A model generated the notes under the pieces. That model was not told the DNA's origin. It ran no database searches and worked only from the letters and a program-made list of their open reading frames with translations. From Acholeplasmataceae bacterium UBA5769 (GTDB lineage Bacteria; Bacillota_I; Bacilli_A; Acholeplasmatales; Acholeplasmataceae), in NCBI GenBank assembly GCA_002418725.1, contig DIER01000011.1, positions 1 through 64,000 on the forward strand: a stretch of 64,000 nt of DNA. Direction: 5' to 3'. A program made the translations under genes and the position numbers. Below, piece after piece: positions 34,724-42,788 of the stretch (position 1 is its first letter; every line of letters begins with the position of its first letter).

Positions 34724-36200
34724 GTTCTTGGACACCTCCTGTTTTTGGAATCACTAAACGAAATGTTGCACCACCTATATCATTGTTTACGGCTTCAATT
34801 GAACCCATATGAGCATTCAAGATAGATTTGCAAATCGATAGACCTAAGCCTATACCACGATGCATGTCACCGGAATGATGTTGAAATGTCTGATAATCAT
34901 CGAAAATATGAGCAAGATGATCAGGTGGAATTCCTCCACCATTATCAACCACCTCGATGATATAATCCTCATCATTTGAAGCAAAAGACAAGCAAATGAT
35001 TGAATCGTTTTTTGTGTGTGCAATAGCATTATCAATGAGATTAACGAGAACCTGAACAATCAATTGACCATCAACCTCTATATAGGCATCATCAACATTT
35101 TCGATAGTGAGTTGATGTTGACCCAAGCGATGTTGTGTTCTTTCTTTAGCTTCATTAAATATATCTCCAATGAGTTCTTGTTTGATATGCAACACTTGGT
35201 TTTTTGAACTTAATCTTGTCATATATAAAATGTTCTCAATAAAAACACTTAATTGGGCAGATTCATCATATAAATCTTTTATGATTGTTAACTTATTTTT
35301 ATCATCAATTTGAAAGAAACTCTCTTCGAGAAAACTCAATCCTGTTTGGAGTGTTGTTAATGGAGTTCTTAAATCATGTGATATGCTTCTTAGTAACATG
35401 GTTTTAAAACGTTCTTTTTCAAATTCGAGTTTGGATATTTGCTCAATCTCACGGCTGTGTTCTTGGTCAAGTAAACCGCTGACTAGCAAGATCACTGTTT
35501 GAATAAATTCTTCATCTTCTTTAGAAAGATCACCAGAAAGACAATCAATACATAATGCACCATAGAAACGTTCTTTAGATTGAATGATTAAGACTTTATA
35601 GCCTAACTCGCGATGTACAAGTTCATATGCACCACCATTTATTTGCTCCTTAATCATTTGTCTAACAATCTGTTTTTGATGTTCTTCGATGAGAGGATCT
35701 CCGAGCAATTGGTCATTAAGATCATAAAAACATAGATTTCGATTTATATCACCCTTGATAGCATCTAGCATGATATAAATGGTTTCATCCCGATTTTTTG
35801 CATGATGTAGATCGTTCGATAAATGGTACAAAAGCTCAATTTTGAGAGCGTTTGTCTTTGCATAATTGATCTGATATTGTAATTTAGCTGTTTGAGAACC
35901 AATAATTACGATGGTAATCACAAAAATAACAAGCGTGATGATGTAATTCACATCATCAATCAAGAATGTGAATTTAGGTTCTGTAAAGAAGAAGTTAAAA
36001 ATAAAGACGAGGAAAAATGTGGAAATCAACCCGTTTTGAGTGCTTTTCGTTTGAACGATAATTAATATAATTGAAGCAATATACACAAGAAGAATGTTTT
36101 CTTTTCTTAATTGCAACTGTTCAAAAGCAAAAGATAGAAGCGTTGATAGACTTAATACAATGAGTACAAAGATGAGTTGGTGTATCCAGCGTTTTTTCAA
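34716..36200 (-). CDS. KdpD-like sensor histidine kinase, short form
   Basis: The 494-aa kinase has four closely packed membrane spans (about 8-105, DUF4118 type as in KdpD), a GAF-like segment (about 130-250), the HisKA box SHDLRTPLTT (phospho-acceptor His about residue 274) and HATPase boxes (LVNLIDNAIAHT, VVDNGGGIPP, GIGLGLSICKSIL). The long N-terminal KdpD and universal-stress domains of classic KdpD are missing, so it is a natural short form. It follows trkH without a gap and overlaps the regulator gene. It probably senses potassium or turgor and controls this operon. Confidence 0.85.
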   Translation of the reverse strand: MKKRWIHQLIFVLIVLSLSTLLSFAFEQLQLRKENILLVYIASIILIIVQTKSTQNGLISTFFLVFIFNFFFTEPKFTFLIDDVNYIITLVIFVITIVIIGSQTAKLQYQINYAKTNALKIELLYHLSNDLHHAKNRDETIYIMLDAIKGDINRNLCFYDLNDQLLGDPLIEEHQKQIVRQMIKEQINGGAYELVHRELGYKVLIIQSKERFYGALCIDCLSGDLSKEDEEFIQTVILLVSGLLDQEHSREIEQISKLEFEKERFKTMLLRSISHDLRTPLTTLQTGLSFLEESFFQIDDKNKLTIIKDLYDESAQLSVFIENILYMTRLSSKNQVLHIKQELIGDIFNEAKERTQHRLGQHQLTIENVDDAYIEVDGQLIVQVLVNLIDNAIAHTKNDSIICLSFASNDEDYIIEVVDNGGGIPPDHLAHIFDDYQTFQHHSGDMHRGIGLGLSICKSILNAHMGSIEAVNNDIGGATFRLVIPKTGGVQEHE

Positions 36201-37664
36201 TTACAATACCTTCTTTTTTGTAATTTTTAAAATCATACTTGAAAAAGCTATAATAACAACAAAGAATTCTAGTCTCCCAATAAACATACCAATCATAGAT
36301 GTCCATAGCAGTGGTGCAGGTGTTTCGATGCCTATGATTCCAATAGATAGGCCAACAGTGCCTAAAGATGAAGAAAATTCGAATAATGAAGACTCTAGGG
36401 AGTGACCATAAAACATAAACATTGATGTTCCAACCATAAGTGTAAGCAGATAGACCATAATAAATGAGTGATTATGATACAAATCTTCGGGTTCAATATC
36501 GTATTTTTTGCCAAATTTCATAATGTCGTAGGTATGAATTGTCCGTTGATGTGATAAACGATCACGAATATTCCAATACAACTCTTTAAGCATGATGCCT
36601 ACTCGATATTGTTTAATACCTCCTGATGTTGAGCCTGCTTGTCCACCAATAATCATTAATATTATAACACTAAAGTTAAAAACGTATGGCATCTCTTGGA
36701 AAGAGGTTATCGTTTGAAATCCTGTTGTGGTGATCGCACTTACATATTGAAATAATGCTGTTCTCAAACCGAAAAGCCCTGTATGTGTAGTTAAAGTTAG
36801 CCATAATATACCGATAAAAATGATAGTTAAGACCACAAATAACTTCGTTTCGATGTGTTGAAATGCTTTTTTGAATTTACCTTTGATGATATAAAGATGG
36901 ATGATCATGTTTGTACTTCCCAGTAGCATCAACACTATGGTGATAATTTCAATGGGAAAACTATGATAGTAACCAACAGATTCTGGATGGGTAGAAAAAC
37001 CTCCTGTGGATAAACTTGCAATGGCATGATTGATTGCATCAAAAAATGTGACACCAAAAATCATATAGGATACTGTACCTAGAATAATGTATATCGTATA
37101 CATGGATAAAATCAACCTTGCAGAACGGGCTAGATTAGGTAATAGTTTATCGTTATGACCTTCTGCGTGATATAAACGCATTCCGTATTTATCTGAAATA
37201 GTGGAAGTTAAGATAAGAACTAAACCAATACCTCCAATAAACTGCATGATACTGCGATAGAGCAGAAGCATTTTTGATGCATTTGCTACATCAACCACAG
37301 TCAATCCAGTCGTTGAGTAACCACTTGTTGCTTCAAATAGACTTTGAGTTAGCGTATATTTTCCACTTAACAGCAAGGGTAATGAAGAAATAACGATAGC
37401 CAATATCCAAATAAAAACTAAAAGCACAGCATCTTGATGACGCTCCAATTTTTCTGGTTTTTTACCTCTGATTGTTTGACTCATTAAATAACCTAGTACC
37501 AATGAAGTTACACCAGGAATTATCCAATAATAAGCATCGGCTATTTCGCTAGAATCAAAGAAAAGAACGATCAATGGAAGAAGTGTGATTGCTCCAATAA
37601 GCATCATAAAAACACCGAGATACCCAAAAATCATTGGGTATCCCTTTACTTGATTACTTTTCAT
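36201..37664 (-). CDS. trkH: TrkH/KtrB-type potassium transporter
   Basis: The 487-aa membrane protein has the four-fold M-P-M architecture with recognisable selectivity loops: ATSGYSTTGLTV, SLSTGGFSTH, SAITTTGFQT and SSLGTVGLSIG. Each loop has the central Gly that lines the K+ pathway. It would work with the RCK proteins encoded directly upstream. The start at ATG 37664 (11-bp overlap with the RCK gene) is preferred to an upstream Met at 37790, which lies deep inside that gene. TrkH versus KtrB naming is uncertain; the length and the RCK partners suit either. Confidence 0.87.
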   Translation of the reverse strand: MKSNQVKGYPMIFGYLGVFMMLIGAITLLPLIVLFFDSSEIADAYYWIIPGVTSLVLGYLMSQTIRGKKPEKLERHQDAVLLVFIWILAIVISSLPLLLSGKYTLTQSLFEATSGYSTTGLTVVDVANASKMLLLYRSIMQFIGGIGLVLILTSTISDKYGMRLYHAEGHNDKLLPNLARSARLILSMYTIYIILGTVSYMIFGVTFFDAINHAIASLSTGGFSTHPESVGYYHSFPIEIITIVLMLLGSTNMIIHLYIIKGKFKKAFQHIETKLFVVLTIIFIGILWLTLTTHTGLFGLRTALFQYVSAITTTGFQTITSFQEMPYVFNFSVIILMIIGGQAGSTSGGIKQYRVGIMLKELYWNIRDRLSHQRTIHTYDIMKFGKKYDIEPEDLYHNHSFIMVYLLTLMVGTSMFMFYGHSLESSLFEFSSSLGTVGLSIGIIGIETPAPLLWTSMIGMFIGRLEFFVVIIAFSSMILKITKKKVL

Positions 37665-38331
37665 TTGCTTCAACCTTCCCTTGGATAAAATCAATCGCTT
37701 GTTTCTGTTTTTGTGGTGTTGAAATAAGAACAAGACGATCCTGTGGATAAATGGTTGTTTCCCCATTAACAATGATGACATCTGGGTCACGATAGATACA
37801 CCCTATGTTAATAAAATCTGGAATATGTGCATCTCTAACTTTAAGATTTGCAATGGAGGACGTTTCTTCGACGATTATTTCAGTAATCATGATTTTCTCG
37901 TTTTCAATTGTCATCGTCTTCATGAAATCTTCAATAATGGACTCATTTTTGATGCTTTCACCTAATAAATAAGTAGAACTTATAACCGAGTCAATTCCCA
38001 GTTTCTTAAAAATGTCAACTCTTTTTGGATTTCTTACAACGCATACGACTCTCTTAGCATTGAATAACTGCTTTGCTGTTATGCATGCCACATAATTATC
38101 GATATCATTGGTTGATAGAGCAATGAAAACATCTGCATCATATGCGGCAGCATCTTCTAAGACATAAGCTTTTGTCGAATCTCCATAGAGGACAGGTATA
38201 CGATTCGAACTACTGATATAAGTACCAAAGTCTCTATCAGAATTGATGACAGTGAGATCATGTTTCTCTTGCTTGAACTTCTTAATGATGAAATCAGCCT
38301 CGTGTGTTCCATTGACAATTACAATTTTCAT
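37654..38331 (-). CDS. TrkA-type RCK protein with degenerate NAD motif
   Basis: The 225-aa protein has an RCK_N fold (about 1-130) and an RCK_C tail (about 140-220, with VNGETTIYPQDRLVLI). The dinucleotide-binding loop reads VNGTHEADF and not GxGxxG, so nucleotide binding is probably altered or lost in this half. It overlaps the preceding RCK gene by ATGA and the trkH gene by 11 bp. Together with the 139-aa RCK_N protein it looks like a TrkA split into two chains. It gates K+ uptake at the inner face of the membrane. Confidence 0.8.
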   Translation of the reverse strand: MKIVIVNGTHEADFIIKKFKQEKHDLTVINSDRDFGTYISSSNRIPVLYGDSTKAYVLEDAAAYDADVFIALSTNDIDNYVACITAKQLFNAKRVVCVVRNPKRVDIFKKLGIDSVISSTYLLGESIKNESIIEDFMKTMTIENEKIMITEIIVEETSSIANLKVRDAHIPDFINIGCIYRDPDVIIVNGETTIYPQDRLVLISTPQKQKQAIDFIQGKVEANEK

Positions 38332-38747
38332 TTCTTCACCTTCTCACGTTTTTGACAAAAATCATCTATGGATAAAACAAACGGATAGATAGTCTGTATA
38401 TTTGTTTTCTTGACTAAAACACCTTTATCATTATCTGTGAAGCGAACGTATATATTAGGAACGTGATATACATAAAAACAAAGGTGAGCAATAAATAAGT
38501 TGACATTGTCACTATCTGTTGTGATAATCACTTCATCAGCTTCACGAATACTTGCTTCATTTTCTAGTATACTCATATCAGTTGCATCTCCGATGATGTC
38601 ATAACCACTAAATGTCTCATTAAGCTTTCTAAATGATGTTTGTTCTTTGTCAACAATCAAAACATCTCTGCCTTGATCAGAAAGCATGGTAGCTATACTC
38701 GCACCTAACCTACCAGAACCAATGATGACACTTTTAGTTTTTTTCAT
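38328..38747 (-). CDS. RCK_N-only TrkA-like protein
   Basis: The 139-aa protein is a single Rossmann-type RCK_N domain with an intact nucleotide loop (IIGSGRLGASIA) and the acidic residue at the end of strand two (VDKE). The RCK_C domain normally found behind it is absent. Canonical TrkA has RCK_N-C-N-C in one chain; here the parts are on two genes. A start at ATG 38747 is chosen over an upstream Met at 38819 that lies inside the preceding gene. It overlaps the 63-aa gene by 14 bp and the next gene by 4 bp. Confidence 0.8.
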   Translation of the reverse strand: MKKTKSVIIGSGRLGASIATMLSDQGRDVLIVDKEQTSFRKLNETFSGYDIIGDATDMSILENEASIREADEVIITTDSDNVNLFIAHLCFYVYHVPNIYVRFTDNDKGVLVKKTNIQTIYPFVLSIDDFCQKREKVKK

Positions 38748-38925
38748 GGATTTCACCCACGACTTGAATCGTTTTGATGGCTGAAAAAGCCACATAATAC
38801 GGACCATTGGTCGATTCAATTAATACGAATTGATCATATATATCAATAACTTTCCCAACTAATGTTATGAATCCAGTTGTAGCATTTAAAGCGATTTTAA
38901 TTTTTAAGCCAATTAACTCTTTCAT
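38734..38925 (-). CDS. LSm/SH3-like small protein heading the trk operon
   Basis: A 63-aa protein of five short beta-strands (GLKIKIALN, GFITLVGKVIDIYDQFVLIE, PYYVAFSAIKTIQVV). It looks like a small LSm- or SH3-type barrel, the sort seen in YlmC/PRC-barrel-like and Hfq-like proteins. It has no cysteines or membrane segment. AAGGAGG precedes ATG 38925. As first gene of the K+ operon with a 14-bp overlap into the RCK_N gene, it could be a regulatory or assembly partner of the RCK ring. That is inference. Confidence 0.6.
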   Translation of the reverse strand: MKELIGLKIKIALNATTGFITLVGKVIDIYDQFVLIESTNGPYYVAFSAIKTIQVVGEIHEKN

Positions 38926-39003
38926 TTCACAAACCTCCTTGAAATACATATTTAGTTTATTCTTCTCAGTATTAAGATTCTATTCATATTTTGCGTATTG
39001 ATG

Positions 39004-39050
39004 TTAAGATTGCATTAAGATGCTTTTTAAGCAATACTTAAGATTTAAGT
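39004..39050. promoter_or_regulatory. Array of TTAAG direct repeats between trk operon and 39103 gene
   Basis: TTAAG starts at 39004, 39015, 39027 and 39038 (11, 12 and 11 bp apart), with another at 39045 that makes the inverted repeat ACTTAA-GAT-TTAAGT (39036-39050). A further TTAAGAT is at 38972. This spacing is typical of direct repeats bound by OmpR/PhoB-type regulators. The array sits upstream of both the minus-strand trk operon and the plus-strand gene at 39103. A possible -10 (TAAGAT, 39057-39062) follows the last repeat. Confidence 0.55.
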
Positions 39051-39102
39051 AAGGGATAAGATAGTTCTTTTTGGTAGACTAAAAACCAAAGGAGGGGAGA
39101 AA

Positions 39103-39591
39103 ATGCAACCATTTGTTGTACCATGGTCGTTTTTTATGACGTATGATTATGAACAAAATGAACTCAAAATCTATCCTTCAGAAGAATTTAAGCGTAAAAT
39201 GAAATTAGAAAGCGATACGTTTCTTGTTCAGGGTGATGAGATTAGAGAACTCATCCATAAATACGACTACCGCAAACTCATTTATTTTAGTCAAAATCCA
39301 CTGGTTCAACCTTTTGATACGGTGTTAAGGATGAGACTATCTGTCGACATGTCATATTTAAGAACGCAAGCGATTTGTCAAAGCCATACCAAAGGATTTC
39401 ATTGTTTGCTCATTGAAGACAAATATCTACATAGGCTTCGTCCACTTTGGCACCTCGAAAGACATGAGATCAAACAGATTGCCCTGTTAGATCCATCTAT
39501 CTATTCCATTGATCAAGCAGCTGAAGTTGAGCTTTTTAAAGCACATTTATTGAAAATACTTGATAAACCTAACGAATTAATAAATACGTAA
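39103..39591 (+). CDS. Hypothetical protein, possible response-regulator target
   Basis: A 162-aa soluble protein that I do not recognise. It starts with MQPFVVPWSFFMTYDYEQNE and has a basic, His-rich middle part (about residues 95-130). It has no signal peptide, membrane segment or cysteine cluster. AGGAGGGG precedes the ATG. Its main point of interest is the promoter: a TTAAG direct-repeat array ends just ahead of a possible -10, the position for an activator of the OmpR/PhoB type. Confidence 0.65.
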   Translation: MQPFVVPWSFFMTYDYEQNELKIYPSEEFKRKMKLESDTFLVQGDEIRELIHKYDYRKLIYFSQNPLVQPFDTVLRMRLSVDMSYLRTQAICQSHTKGFHCLLIEDKYLHRLRPLWHLERHEIKQIALLDPSIYSIDQAAEVELFKAHLLKILDKPNELINT

Positions 39592-39666
39592 TAATCCCGT
39601 CAGTTGGTCGTAATATATTCTATGTATAATGAAGGCATCCTAGATCAAAAGGAAGAGGTGCATGGT

Positions 39667-39981
39667 ATGAAATATATCATCATGGCACTCACAGTGATGC
39701 TCGCAGCTATGTTATTTCTATTAGAGGTGTCTAAAACACAAGCGACAACCGTTGACATTAATGAAATCATTTTTGAAGACGCACAAGGGAATATCGTTTA
39801 CCATGAACATGTTGCCTCTGGCGCATCGTTAGAAGGTTTTCAATTACCAGAAGGTCCACAAAGAGCAGGTTATGTGTTCGTGGGTTGGAGTGGTGAGTTA
39901 CCAGAGTATATGCCTCATGCTGATTTGGTTTATGTAGCCATCTACTTAGAACAAGTCTTAAGTTTAAATGTAGCCATTTAA
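39667..39981 (+). CDS. Small exported protein with InlB/Listeria-Bacteroides-type repeat
   Basis: The 104-aa protein has an N-terminal signal sequence (residues 4-20, cleavage near TQA) and one copy of a beta-grasp repeat of the Listeria-Bacteroides (InlB B-repeat) type, recognisable from FEDAQGNIVYHE and AGYVFVGWSGELPE. It is probably surface-exposed or secreted. The start at ATG 39667 after GAGGTG is preferred to an earlier Met at 39604. One repeat only is unusual, as these repeats generally occur in large adhesins. Two terminators follow. Confidence 0.65.
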   Translation: MKYIIMALTVMLAAMLFLLEVSKTQATTVDINEIIFEDAQGNIVYHEHVASGASLEGFQLPEGPQRAGYVFVGWSGELPEYMPHADLVYVAIYLEQVLSLNVAI

Positions 39982-39982
39982 G

Positions 39983-40009
39983 AAAGCACGCAAGTGCTTT
40001 TTATTTTCA
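39983..40009 (+). terminator. Terminator after small exported protein
   Basis: AAAGCAC (39983-39989) with GTGCTTT (39994-40000), loop GCAA, then a T-rich tail. Confidence 0.8.
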
Positions 40010-40019
40010 TCATATAAAG

Positions 40020-40040
40020 AAGGCTACAAAGCCTTTTTTT
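40020..40040 (+). terminator. Second tandem terminator
   Basis: AAGGCT (40020-40025) with AGCCTT (40030-40035), loop ACAA, then T5. Two terminators in a row suggest that read-through is strongly avoided here. Confidence 0.75.
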
Positions 40041-40088
40041 GTTAAGATAAGTATGAAGTCGAATGCCTGAAGATAAGGCTTATGATGA

Positions 40089-40123
40089 TATAATAAAGGC
40101 TAATAGAAAGGGGATTCATGTGA
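40089..40123 (+). promoter_or_regulatory. Extended -10 promoter and start-stop ATGTGA upstream of EEP gene
   Basis: TGATATAAT gives an extended -10 (TATAAT 40089-40094). Downstream, the strong ribosome site GAAAGGGGA is followed by ATG (40118-40120) directly joined to TGA (40121-40123), a minimal start-stop frame. The real gene at 40158 has only a weak ribosome site, so the start-stop could hold or hand over ribosomes. Confidence 0.4.
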
Positions 40124-40157
40124 TTCTTTCAATTTAGGATTCATATGATATGCAATC

Positions 40158-40892
40158 ATGTATATAGCAAGTATTAACTTAAGAATAAATGTTGATGTTG
40201 ATGGCTTAAATGCTTGGCCCTACCGCAAGAAGAAGATGATTGATTTTATCTTAAAAGAGAATTTTGATTTTATAGGATGTCAAGAAGCTTCGCCACTGAT
40301 GATAAGTGATCTTACAGAAGGGATCGGTCATCTTTATGATGTGGTTTTTGAACCAAGAGATGAACGCGGCGAAAGCACACCCATCTTTTATAAAAAAACG
40401 AACCAACCGGTCGCATGTGGTACGAAGTGGCTGACAGATACACCAAATGTTTTATCTCAAATCAAAGGCAGTCATTTTCCTAGAATCGTCACCTATGCAA
40501 GATTTAAAGATGTTTTATTATTTAATACCCATCTGGATTATGCCTCTGATGATGTTTGTCATAAACAAGCAACTTTCTTAGTGGATATCATCAAACACAT
40601 CGCTTACGAAAAGGAACCTATCGTCATTACTGGTGATTTTAATATGAAGCCACATTCAAAGACGATATCCTTCATGGAAACAGAGTTTAAAACATGTTAT
40701 CATCAGCCATCGGATCATCTGTTAACGTATCACGCTTTTACTGATGAAACAAAAGGACAACCGATTGACTATATTTTTTACTCAAATCATTTCTACCCAG
40801 AGCGTTTCAATATCCATCATCACGAAAAGAAGCATGTTTACATGAGTGATCATTACCCCATCTCTGTATATTTAAGCAAATTTAGATTTTAA
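40158..40892 (+). CDS. Endonuclease/exonuclease/phosphatase family protein
   Basis: The 244-aa cytoplasmic protein has the EEP fold motifs: ASINLRIN at the first strand, GCQEA with the metal-binding Glu, NTHLDYAS, ITGDFNMKP and the terminal SDHYPI. The family includes nucleases, sphingomyelinases and inositol phosphatases, so the substrate cannot be read off. The ATG at 40158 lacks a good ribosome site, while a strong site lies upstream at 40105-40114 ahead of a start-stop codon pair. The gene is followed by a long hairpin terminator. Confidence 0.82.
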   Translation: MYIASINLRINVDVDGLNAWPYRKKKMIDFILKENFDFIGCQEASPLMISDLTEGIGHLYDVVFEPRDERGESTPIFYKKTNQPVACGTKWLTDTPNVLSQIKGSHFPRIVTYARFKDVLLFNTHLDYASDDVCHKQATFLVDIIKHIAYEKEPIVITGDFNMKPHSKTISFMETEFKTCYHQPSDHLLTYHAFTDETKGQPIDYIFYSNHFYPERFNIHHHEKKHVYMSDHYPISVYLSKFRF

Positions 40893-40900
40893 AATATAAA

Positions 40901-40930
40901 AAAAGCACAGGTCAAATGACGTGTGCTTTT
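40901..40930 (+). terminator. Terminator after EEP gene
   Basis: AAAAGCACA (40901-40909) with TGTGCTTTT (40922-40930), and an inner GTCA/TGAC pairing in the loop. It separates the EEP gene from the minus-strand tRNA. Confidence 0.75.
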
Positions 40931-40941
40931 GGTTTATAAAG

Positions 40942-41017
40942 TGGTACCCCCTGTAGGGCTCGAACCTACGACCCACTGATTAAGAGTCAGTTGCTCTACC
41001 AACTGAGCTAAGGAGGC
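40942..41017 (-). tRNA. tRNA-Lys (anticodon CTT)
   Basis: A 76-nt cloverleaf on the minus strand. The acceptor stem GCCTCCT/AGGGGGT has two G.U pairs. The D arm reads GCTCAGTTGGTAGAGC, the anticodon stem-loop ACTGA-CTCTTAA-TCAGT has CTT at the anticodon, and the T arm is GTAGG-TTCGAGC-CCTAC. The CCA end is encoded (40942-40944). It is a single tRNA gene and reads AAG codons. Confidence 0.95.
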
Positions 41018-41111
41018 ACATGAAACCGTGCACTGATAATTATAACATAGGATTTTTAAATTGCAAGACAAAACCGCATAAAAAATCCATTTTTATTAGG
41101 CACTTTCATGC

Positions 41112-41471
41112 TCACATCTTGGCGCGTTCAATGACCTCATCACACACGCGGTATGCAAGGTTTATATAATCAGGTTTTTCCAAAGGAAAAAGAATAGCTG
41201 ATTTACCAAACTTTATGCGAGGGATCTTTCGTTCTTTAAAAGACTCGACGTATGAAAAATCAGTTGTATATAAAGAGAAGTGTTGTTTTCCTCCGCCTAA
41301 CATGATGAACAGTTTAGGCTTTAATTTTAGCATAGGTCTTTGATAGGATAAGACGATGTCATAAGTTGGGTAATTTTTCTTTAAGTAAGTCAAAACCTGC
41401 TCTGTCCACGTACGCAAAGGATTTTCAAGGGTATTTAAATAATCATCGATCGTTTTAAACAAGAGCGTCAC
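41112..41471 (-). CDS. DUF1801 family protein
   Basis: A 119-aa small protein with the DUF1801 (YdhG-like) outline: an N-terminal helix with DYLNTLENPLRTWTE, a middle beta stretch with KPKLFIMLGGGKQHFSLY, and a C-terminal part with RIKFGKSAILFPLEKPDY. The function is unknown. The start is GTG at 41471 or TTG at 41462; the second has better distance from GGAG. It overlaps the upstream MFS gene by 17 bp and is cotranscribed with it. Confidence 0.72.
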   Translation of the reverse strand: MTLLFKTIDDYLNTLENPLRTWTEQVLTYLKKNYPTYDIVLSYQRPMLKLKPKLFIMLGGGKQHFSLYTTDFSYVESFKERKIPRIKFGKSAILFPLEKPDYINLAYRVCDEVIERAKM

Positions 41472-42666
41472 TCTCCTTTTGTTTCTTTAATGTCTTCGAT
41501 AAATAAATGAGCACTGCGATACCTGCACATTCCATTAAAATCACAAATCCAACAACAAGGTAGAGGTTCATATCATAGGTGATACCGATGATTAGACTAC
41601 CGATAAACCAAAACAAGCCAAATACGGTAGCGAAAATACCATAACCTCTCGCACGGTGTGTTTTAGGAATCAGTTTTGCAACAACAGCCTTTAAAACGGA
41701 TTCTTGAGCTCCCATACCAATACCCCATAAAATAACACCTAAAACAAGGCTCCATGTCTGTTGAAAAAGAAGGATGAATAAAGGTGCCAAACTGGAAAGA
41801 AAAATGGGGAAGGTCAATGTAATGATACCCTTTTTATCAAACCAGTGTCCAGCAATAAGTGCTGCAATTGCATCAACACCCATCGCGAGTGCGTAAAGCA
41901 GTGGGATGGCAGTGCTTGTGATCAATTGATTCGAATCGATATGGTATGCGATGACAGGATAATCCATAAATCCCATGGCGATCAAGGAAATGGCAACCAT
42001 ATAAATGACAAAAGTACGGTATTTTTTAATATCTTTGACTTCTGTTTTGGTTTGTTCAAATTGATCAGGATTGGGATATTTAAATCGTGCGAAAACCAAA
42101 ATACATAACGTTACAATCGCGAAAATTCCTAAAATAAGAAAAGCAAATCGGTAATTATCGAGTGAACCCCCACCACGTGAGGATAAGATAAAGAAGACAA
42201 TAAGTGGTCCTAAAAATGCACCCAGTTGATCTAAAGCTTCGTTGATAGCAAAAGCTTTGCCTGCACCTAAATGGGGTTGTGTAAACGAGGTTAATGTGGA
42301 TTTTGCTGGGGCCCTGATGGCTTTACCAACACGTTCTAGTAAAATAAGAATAATCGCAACTTCCCAAAAAGATTCTCCAACAAGACCTAATAGCGGAATG
42401 GCAAGTAAATTAATGGCATATCCCACGATCATCATGGTCCAATATTTCTTCGTTTTATCTGCAATCCAACCGGTCAAAAGTCTTAACGCTTGCCCAATAA
42501 ATTCACCTAAACCTGCAGTAAATGAAATAATGAGTGCAGATGCACCAATGATGCCTAAATAAGGGCCGTAAATACTTCTAGCACCCTCATGTGTAAAATC
42601 AGAGAAAAAAGAAATAATACCTAAAAGCAGAATGAATAGCAAAGCACGCTTTTTCATATCTTTCAT
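41455..42666 (-). CDS. MFS transporter
   Basis: The 403-aa integral membrane protein has about 12 spans and MFS-type loop motifs, for example GWIADKTKKYWTM after span 2 and GHWFDKKGIITL after span 8. This is the drug/metabolite-type major facilitator layout. The substrate cannot be told from sequence. GGGGTGAT precedes ATG 42666. It is divergent from the Nudix gene across a 122-bp promoter region and overlaps the DUF1801 gene. Confidence 0.82.
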   Translation of the reverse strand: MKDMKKRALLFILLLGIISFFSDFTHEGARSIYGPYLGIIGASALIISFTAGLGEFIGQALRLLTGWIADKTKKYWTMMIVGYAINLLAIPLLGLVGESFWEVAIILILLERVGKAIRAPAKSTLTSFTQPHLGAGKAFAINEALDQLGAFLGPLIVFFILSSRGGGSLDNYRFAFLILGIFAIVTLCILVFARFKYPNPDQFEQTKTEVKDIKKYRTFVIYMVAISLIAMGFMDYPVIAYHIDSNQLITSTAIPLLYALAMGVDAIAALIAGHWFDKKGIITLTFPIFLSSLAPLFILLFQQTWSLVLGVILWGIGMGAQESVLKAVVAKLIPKTHRARGYGIFATVFGLFWFIGSLIIGITYDMNLYLVVGFVILMECAGIAVLIYLSKTLKKQKESDALV

Positions 42667-42755
42667 CGATCATCACCCCTATTACTTTTTATTATAAGTT
42701 ATAAACGTCATCCGTGTTTCAGAAAATCTCCTTTTTTTAGCTATCCTTATCATGA

Positions 42756-42761
42756 TATAAT
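42756..42761 (+). promoter_or_regulatory. Extended -10 for Nudix gene
   Basis: TGATATAAT with TATAAT at 42756-42761; a clear -35 is missing. A transcript starting near 42768 favours the ATG at 42789 over the GTG at 42771. Confidence 0.55.
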
Positions 42762-42788
42762 GATTTTAGTGTGAAAGAAGGCTTAACT

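Noticed and set aside
37665..37790. Longer TrkH start
   Set aside because: It would lie deep within the RCK gene, and the extra residues are basic and unlike TrkH.
34037..38925. A Kdp ATPase operon
   Set aside because: The kinase and regulator look Kdp-like, but no kdpF, A, B or C is present; the transporter genes are Trk-type.
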